The position numbers and the translations under genes were made by a program. This document shows, piece by piece, positions 7,374 to 11,617 of a DNA stretch of 11,617 nt. Source of the DNA: Methanobacterium sp. Its GTDB lineage: Archaea; Methanobacteriota; Methanobacteria; Methanobacteriales; Methanobacteriaceae. Under the pieces are notes generated by a model. The model saw only the letters and a program-made list of their open reading frames with translations. It was not told the origin of the DNA and searched no databases. Each line of letters starts with the position of its first letter. Positions within the stretch are counted from its first letter, which is position 1. The DNA lies in assembly GCA_003151535.1 (NCBI GenBank), contig PLXT01000121.1:13238-24854 (forward strand), read 5' to 3'.

Positions 7374-8904
7374 AACTGATGATTGGGATTCATTACGTGA
7401 TAAGATTATAGGTCTTGGTGAATCTTCCATACAAAAGAGTTATTATCCTGAGTTAAAGAAGAGATTGGGTGAACTTGAAAGATTTCGTGCTTTGCTAGAT
7501 CAAAGTAATGATCCAATTTTCCTTCTAGAAATTTCATCAGGACGTTTTACTGATGTTACTAAATCAGTATCAGAATTATTAGGATACCCCAATGAAAAGA
7601 TGCTAGAGATGACCTTAAAAGACCTGGTGAATAATAATGAAATGATGAGAATTCAACTAATTTTAAATGAAATGGTTGGAAACAATGAATCAACTGGTAA
7701 AAAAACCTTTTCATCGGTTTTCAATACTGTTGACAGTCAAAAAATTCCAGTTGAGATAAGTGCAAGTGTTGTTAATTTCAGCGATGCACTTTATATTGTC
7801 ATGGTAGTAAGAGACATTACCGAACGTGAAAAGGCAAAAAAGGCTTTTGAAGAATCAGAACAGCGTTTAACAGATATTATAGATTTTTTACCAGATGCAA
7901 CCTTTGCAATCGACCAAGATGGAAAAGTTATAGCTTGGAACAGAGCCATTGAAGAGATGACCGGAACCAAAAAAGAAGACATCATTGGTAAGGGAGATCA
8001 TGCCTATTCTGTACCATGGTATAATGAACATCGTCCTGTTCTAATTGATCTTATAGGAAATAATGATTCAGAGTATATTTCAAAGTATAAATACGTCAAA
8101 AAAGATGGCAAAACAATTTATTCAGAAGTCTTTGTACCTTCAGTGTACAATGGTCGAGGTGCTTATCTATGGGTAACAGCATCACCACTTTTAGACAGTA
8201 AAGGACAACAATATGGTGCAATTGAGTCTGTAAGAGATATATCTGACCGTAAAAAAGTAGAAGACAAAATAAAAAAATCTTTAGATGAAAAAGAAACTCT
8301 TCTTCGAGAGATCCATCATAGGGTCAAGAATAATATGCAGATTATTTCTAGTTTATTGAACTTGCAAATAGAATATGAGAACTTAGATGAGACAGTAGGA
8401 GTTTTAAAGGAGAGCCAAGGCCGGGTCAAAAGCATGGCAATAATTCATGAAAAACTCTATCAATCCTCAAGTTTTAACTACATCAATTTCAAAGAATACA
8501 TAGAGAAACTTATTTTGGATATATTTTATTCTTATGGAATCACAACAAGCGCCATTGAATCCGTATTAAATATTGAAGATATTCATTTAAACATCGACAC
8601 AGCCATACCCCTAGGACTCATCATCAACGAACTAGTAACTAATTGTGTCAAATATGCATTCCCAAAATGTAAAGGAAAAATAACCTTAAAACTCGTCTCA
8701 AACCAAGACTTAATAGAATTCACAATCAAAGATGATGGAACAGGAATACCAGAAGACGTCGATATAGAAAATTCAAAAACACTTGGCCTGCAACTAGTAC
8801 AAAATCTTGTTAACCAATTAGAAGGAAAATTAGAATTGGATGTGAATCATGGAACAAAATTCAAAATCACATTCAAAGAATTAAAATACAAAGAAAGAAT
8901 TTAG
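7363..8904 (+). CDS. Soluble PAS-PAS sensor histidine kinase (HisKA_2), paired with ErcA-like protein
   Basis: The 513-residue protein has no signal peptide or membrane segment, so it senses inside the cell. PAS domains lie at about 40-155 (FRALLDQSNDPIFLLEISSG) and 165-295 (DIIDFLPDATFAIDQDGKVI, AWNRAIEEMTG). HisKA_2 dimerisation and phosphotransfer follows at 309-390, with REIHHRVKNNMQIISSLLNL and the phosphoacceptor at H318 or H319. The HATPase domain, about 415-508, shows the N box NELVTN from N422, DDGTG at 457-461 and TLGLQLV. The start is taken as ATG 7363, which overlaps the ercA-like gene by 11 nt; GGAGG at 7346-7350 is 12 nt upstream, somewhat far. Starts at 7339 (TTG) or 7342 (ATG) in the same frame would add seven or eight residues. 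The overlap suggests translational coupling. No response regulator is visible in the window, so the phosphate acceptor is elsewhere. Confidence 0.9.
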   Translation: MHYETDDWDSLRDKIIGLGESSIQKSYYPELKKRLGELERFRALLDQSNDPIFLLEISSGRFTDVTKSVSELLGYPNEKMLEMTLKDLVNNNEMMRIQLILNEMVGNNESTGKKTFSSVFNTVDSQKIPVEISASVVNFSDALYIVMVVRDITEREKAKKAFEESEQRLTDIIDFLPDATFAIDQDGKVIAWNRAIEEMTGTKKEDIIGKGDHAYSVPWYNEHRPVLIDLIGNNDSEYISKYKYVKKDGKTIYSEVFVPSVYNGRGAYLWVTASPLLDSKGQQYGAIESVRDISDRKKVEDKIKKSLDEKETLLREIHHRVKNNMQIISSLLNLQIEYENLDETVGVLKESQGRVKSMAIIHEKLYQSSSFNYINFKEYIEKLILDIFYSYGITTSAIESVLNIEDIHLNIDTAIPLGLIINELVTNCVKYAFPKCKGKITLKLVSNQDLIEFTIKDDGTGIPEDVDIENSKTLGLQLVQNLVNQLEGKLELDVNHGTKFKITFKELKYKERI

Positions 8905-8907
8905 ATA

Positions 8908-8945
8908 AAAAACAGACTAAAGAATATTTTAATGAATCTGTTTTT
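8908..8945 (+). terminator. Inverted repeat ending in T-run after the kinase gene
   Basis: AAAAACAGA (8908-8916) pairs with TCTGTTTTT (8937-8945), a 9-bp stem around a 20-nt loop, four bases after the kinase stop codon. The stem is weak, but the second arm supplies five T, which suits archaeal termination. Confidence 0.4.
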
Positions 8946-9079
8946 AAATCAAGTCGATTTAAAGGGATATATCCATTACCATTATTAAAATTGATAAACA
9001 ATACCAAGGTAAAAAACAGTTCATTTAATTCTTCGGACATTGCTCAAAAATTGAAATTATATAAAAAAACTAATATTTC

Positions 9080-9268
9080 CTATTTTTTCATGTCACAGAG
9101 TAGGCAGCCTCCGACACCGGCATTTTCTCCTTTTAATTCCCGGATGATGACAACCATAGCACTCACAGGTATTCCGGTTACTTTACTTGCTGTTTCAGAA
9201 AATGATTTAACTAATTCTGCTTTTTGATCCTTATTAAGTTTCGGTCCTTCCATGGTAATTACTGGCAT
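9080..9268 (-). CDS. 4-oxalocrotonate tautomerase family protein
   Basis: This 62-residue protein has the size of the small 4-oxalocrotonate tautomerases, which assemble as hexamers and use an N-terminal proline as general base in keto-enol tautomerisation. Pro2 follows the initiator Met directly and would become Pro1 after Met removal. The beta strand VITMEG, the helix KDQKAELVKSFSETASKVTG, the second strand AMVVIIREL and the GVGG turn near 51-54 match the fold. A lysine (K10) lies near the position of Arg11 of the classical enzyme, and the arginine in the second strand is at 43, not exactly where Arg39 is expected, so the substrate probably differs from 4-oxalocrotonate; no aromatic degradation genes are nearby. 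The C-terminus CLLCDMKK has two cysteines. ATG 9266-9268 is preceded by GAGGTGA (9275-9281) and a TATA-like GATATAAT (9309-9316). It is a single-gene unit, convergent with the kinase. Confidence 0.85.
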   Translation of the reverse strand: MPVITMEGPKLNKDQKAELVKSFSETASKVTGIPVSAMVVIIRELKGENAGVGGCLLCDMKK

Positions 9269-9281
9269 AATATTTCACCTC

Positions 9282-9857
9282 ATATTAAATTTCTATTCAA
9301 TTATGAATATTATATCTTAACTGTATTATTAATATTTTTATTAAAAATTCTTGTATGATATCAGATTATCATCAGTATTAGAATACAGGCAAAATACTAT
9401 TTCAAAGTCAATAGTTTACATTTTTTGGCTATTCATCGACCATAATTTTAGAATTAAACTATTTTCTATCTTTTAAATCATTTTCTGCAATCTTTCACCC
9501 TTACTTGATTTTATACTATAAAAAAAGGGAACTATATTAACTATTCTATTTAAATAAAAAAGCAAATTTTATCATAAAGTTATGAGCTTCAAAAACATAG
9601 CATAAATTTCTACACTGTATTTATGGGAAACAATACTATTCTATACCTTTTTACTATTTTTATTATACTCAAAGTTGAACATATTCCTTTTTGAACATGT
9701 TTGAACTATTGTATTTTTTTGAACATGTTGAAAATTTAGATCCTATTTTTAGTCATATTTCATTTATTTAGGTATATTTTAGAAATATGGATATATTACT
9801 TTTATAAAACTTAATACTGAATTATAGATTTTTATTAGGCATAAAGGAGGTGAAAAG
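9282..9857. other. Intergenic region between divergent tautomerase and adhesin genes
   Basis: No gene is recognised in these 576 bp. The left end carries the tautomerase promoter elements. The right end carries those of the second adhesin: a cluster of TTGAAC repeats (9675-9727), TTTATAAA at 9801-9808 as TATA box, and the ribosome binding site AGGAGGTGA at 9845-9853. The middle, about 9340-9660, is plain AT-rich sequence in which I see nothing specific. Confidence 0.5.
9675..9727 (+). promoter_or_regulatory. Cluster of four TTGAAC direct repeats upstream of the second adhesin
   Basis: TTGAAC occurs at 9675, 9691, 9701 and 9719; three of these extend to TTGAACAT and two contain the palindrome AACATGTT. 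The cluster lies about 75-125 bp upstream of the TATA-like box TTTATAAA (9801-9808), a place suited to an activator or chromatin-type regulator. The protein that would bind is unknown. Confidence 0.35.
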
Positions 9858-11533
9858 ATGAACAAACAAAAAATTACAAAAGAAAACAATCTAATAATGT
9901 TTGGAATGGCCATATTAGGTTTAGCTGTTATTTTTGCATACGGTATGGGTAATGTTTCAGCTGCTCCGGGAAACACTATTTATGTTAATGGCTCATCCGG
10001 AAATGATGCATGGAACGGACTGAATTCCACATGGATTGGTGGTACTAATGGGCCTAAAAAAACAATAAAAAACGCCACAGGCACAGTGAAATCTAATGGA
10101 ATTGTTCATATAGACACTGGAACCTACAAAGAAAACAATATCAATATAAAGAAGAACATGAGTATTCTGGGTGAAAACCAACAAAACACAATAATAAACG
10201 GATTGAATTCTGGAAAATCAATATTCATCATTACAAAAGACGTGAATGTCAGTATTGCTAATCTAATATTAACTAACGGAACCTCATTTAATGGTGGTGC
10301 TATCAACAATAATGGTACTTTGAGTGTTGCAAGCTGTACTTTTAAAGGCAATACGGCAAATAATACTGCTGGTGCTATTTACAATGATGGTACTTTGATC
10401 GTTAATAACAGCATTTTCGACCACAACACCGTATGTGGTGTTGCTGGTACAAATGGTGCTCAGGTGGTGCTATTTTCAGCAACACAGGAACAAAATTAAC
10501 TGTAAATAATAGTGCATTTAACTACAATACTGTTAATGGTGGTTTAGGTGGAGCCATCAGTGCTCATGGAAGATCAATTTTAACTAATTGTACATTCAAC
10601 TTCAACACCGCAACATTATGGGGCGGAGCCATAGATACTACAGGAATATTAACCATAACTAACACCATATTCAACCACAACACTGTATCTGTAGGTGGTG
10701 CTGGAGCCATCATAAACATTGGTGGAATATTAACTATAACCAAGAGCACATTCCAAAATAACGCCGCGAATGGTTCGGGTGAGGGTGGAGCTATTGTCAG
10801 CACTGTTGGTGGTCTCGACACACCAACAAATGATGAGGGCAGTTCCAAAATTAAAGATGCTGATGGAATATTAACCGTAACTAAAAGCACATTCCAAAAC
10901 AACTCTGCTAAGCAAGGTGGAGCCATCGACAACGATGGTAATTCTGCCCATGTAAACTTCAATCGAATTATTGGAAACACCGCATCTAAAGGCATTGCAA
11001 TCTACAATAACAACGATGACGATAGTACAGTGGATGCTACACTTAACTGGTGGGGTTCAAATAATAATCCATCAAAATATGTGTCTGGTAACGTTAATGT
11101 TAAACCTTGGATGGTCTTAACCATCAAGAAAAACACTACCACCATCCAGAATGGGGATACTTCAACCTTAACAACGAATCTACTATATGATAATCTTGGA
11201 AAATACCATAACCCCGTTGATGGAAACGTACCAAATGTACAAGTAACATTCACAGGATCACATGGAAGTCTTAACCCAACAGATACCACACTCATTAATG
11301 GACAAACAAGGTCAACTTTTACAGCAAAAAGTGCAGGAACAGCAATTATCAATGCAAAAGTTGATGATCAAACAGTTTCAATACAAATTCCTATAACCCC
11401 AACAAATTCTAAAACACAAATAAACACCACAACAAACACAATACCTATGCAAAATACAGGTGTACCAATAATCGGATTAATACTAGCAATTCTAACGGTT
11501 CTTGGAGGAACAATAATACCACAAAAAAAATAA
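9858..11533 (+). pseudogene. Adhesin-like surface protein, frameshifted (beta-helix, Ig-like domain, membrane anchor)
   Basis: Joined across one frameshift, the gene encodes about 558 residues. The signal peptide has hydrophobic core MFGMAILGLAVIFAYG and ends VSA-A at about 35-36. A beta-helix follows with GGAINNNGTLSV, AGAIYNDGTLIV, GGAISAHG, GGAIDTTGILTI and related repeats, closing with LNWWG. At about 420-511 is an Ig-like module (TTTIQNGDTSTLTTNL, VQVTFTGSHGSL, TAKSAGTAIINAKV). The C-terminus PIIGLILAILTVLGGTIIPQ plus KK is a membrane anchor. The first frame (9858-10499) leaves the family pattern at GTNGA and stops at 10499; the pattern resumes as GGAIFSNTGTKLTVNN in the frame two bases on. 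One base is missing at about 10461-10462 (GGT GCT -CA GGT GGT). ATG 9858 has AGGAGGTGA 4 nt upstream. It is a recent pseudogene, a sequencing error, or less likely a frameshifted gene in use. Confidence 0.85.
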
Positions 11534-11548
11534 CTTTACAACCCTAAA

Positions 11549-11568
11549 TTTTTTCCCCTATTTTTTTT
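11549..11568 (+). terminator. Double T-run terminator after the second adhesin
   Basis: Six T at 11549-11554 and eight T at 11561-11568 follow the adhesin stop codon by 16 and 28 nt. Paired T-runs of this kind are typical of intrinsic termination in archaea; no strong hairpin is needed or seen. Confidence 0.5.
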
Positions 11569-11617
11569 ATAAAATTCTCAAATGCACTCTTACTCAACTC
11601 GGTTATAATCTAAATTT

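Noticed and set aside
8991..9227. Plus-strand frame of 78 codons
   Set aside because: It lies antisense to the clear tautomerase gene at 9080-9268, which has Pro2, fold motifs and a strong ribosome binding site.
9269..9857. Small RNA or tRNA gene in the gap
   Set aside because: No cloverleaf-like pattern or GC-rich island was seen; the sequence is evenly AT-rich.
10455..10465. Programmed ribosomal frameshift in the second adhesin
   Set aside because: There is no slippery sequence, no adjacent pseudoknot that I can see, and the upstream frame runs on for a further dozen codons before stopping. A simple base deletion or read error fits better.
10564..10995. Minus-strand frame of 143 codons under the second adhesin
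   Set aside because: It is antisense to beta-helix repeats, with proline/valine-rich repeat composition and no translation signals.

Overview
The window looks like chromosomal DNA from a methanogenic archaeon of the order Methanobacteriales, most likely Methanobacterium. The reasons are the AT-rich DNA, two large secreted adhesin-like proteins with GGAIYN beta-helix repeats, an NWWG motif and archaeal-type leaders, a soluble PAS histidine kinase of the HisKA_2 type common in these methanogens, short T-run terminators, and strong GGAGGTGA ribosome binding sites. This assignment is by family knowledge and not by database search.

Layout. (1) Positions 1-2717, minus strand: an adhesin with a signal peptide, a beta-helix of GGAIYN repeats and tandem 116-residue DUF11-type repeats. 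It is cut by an in-frame TAA at 543-545, while the same frame stays open to the window edge. (2) 2718-3963: mostly non-coding, but holding decayed fragments of an NAD-dependent sugar epimerase/dehydratase on the minus strand (3454-3739). (3) 3964-5289, plus: a fusion of TPR repeats with a CPBP-family (CAAX-type) intramembrane protease, followed by a hairpin and T-run terminator. (4) 5403-5856, minus: the frameshifted C-terminal half of a histidine kinase. (5) 6228-8904, plus: a two-gene unit of an ErcA-like iron-alcohol-dehydrogenase homologue overlapping by 11 nt a soluble PAS-PAS-HisKA_2-HATPase kinase. (6) 9080-9268, minus: a 62-residue 4-oxalocrotonate tautomerase family enzyme. (7) 9858-11533, plus: a second adhesin with beta-helix, Ig-like domain and C-terminal membrane anchor, split by a one-base frameshift near 10461.

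The most coherent functional unit is the ErcA-kinase pair. In Pseudomonas an ErcA-type dehydrogenase homologue works with a sensor kinase in control of alcohol oxidation, so the archaeal pair probably is a signalling module rather than a simple metabolic enzyme with an unrelated neighbour. The other theme is decay: two adhesins each with one inactivating lesion, one epimerase relic and one kinase relic lie within 11.6 kb. Either this is a region of gene turnover, with possible repeat-mediated variation in the adhesins, or some lesions are base-calling errors; reads would decide.
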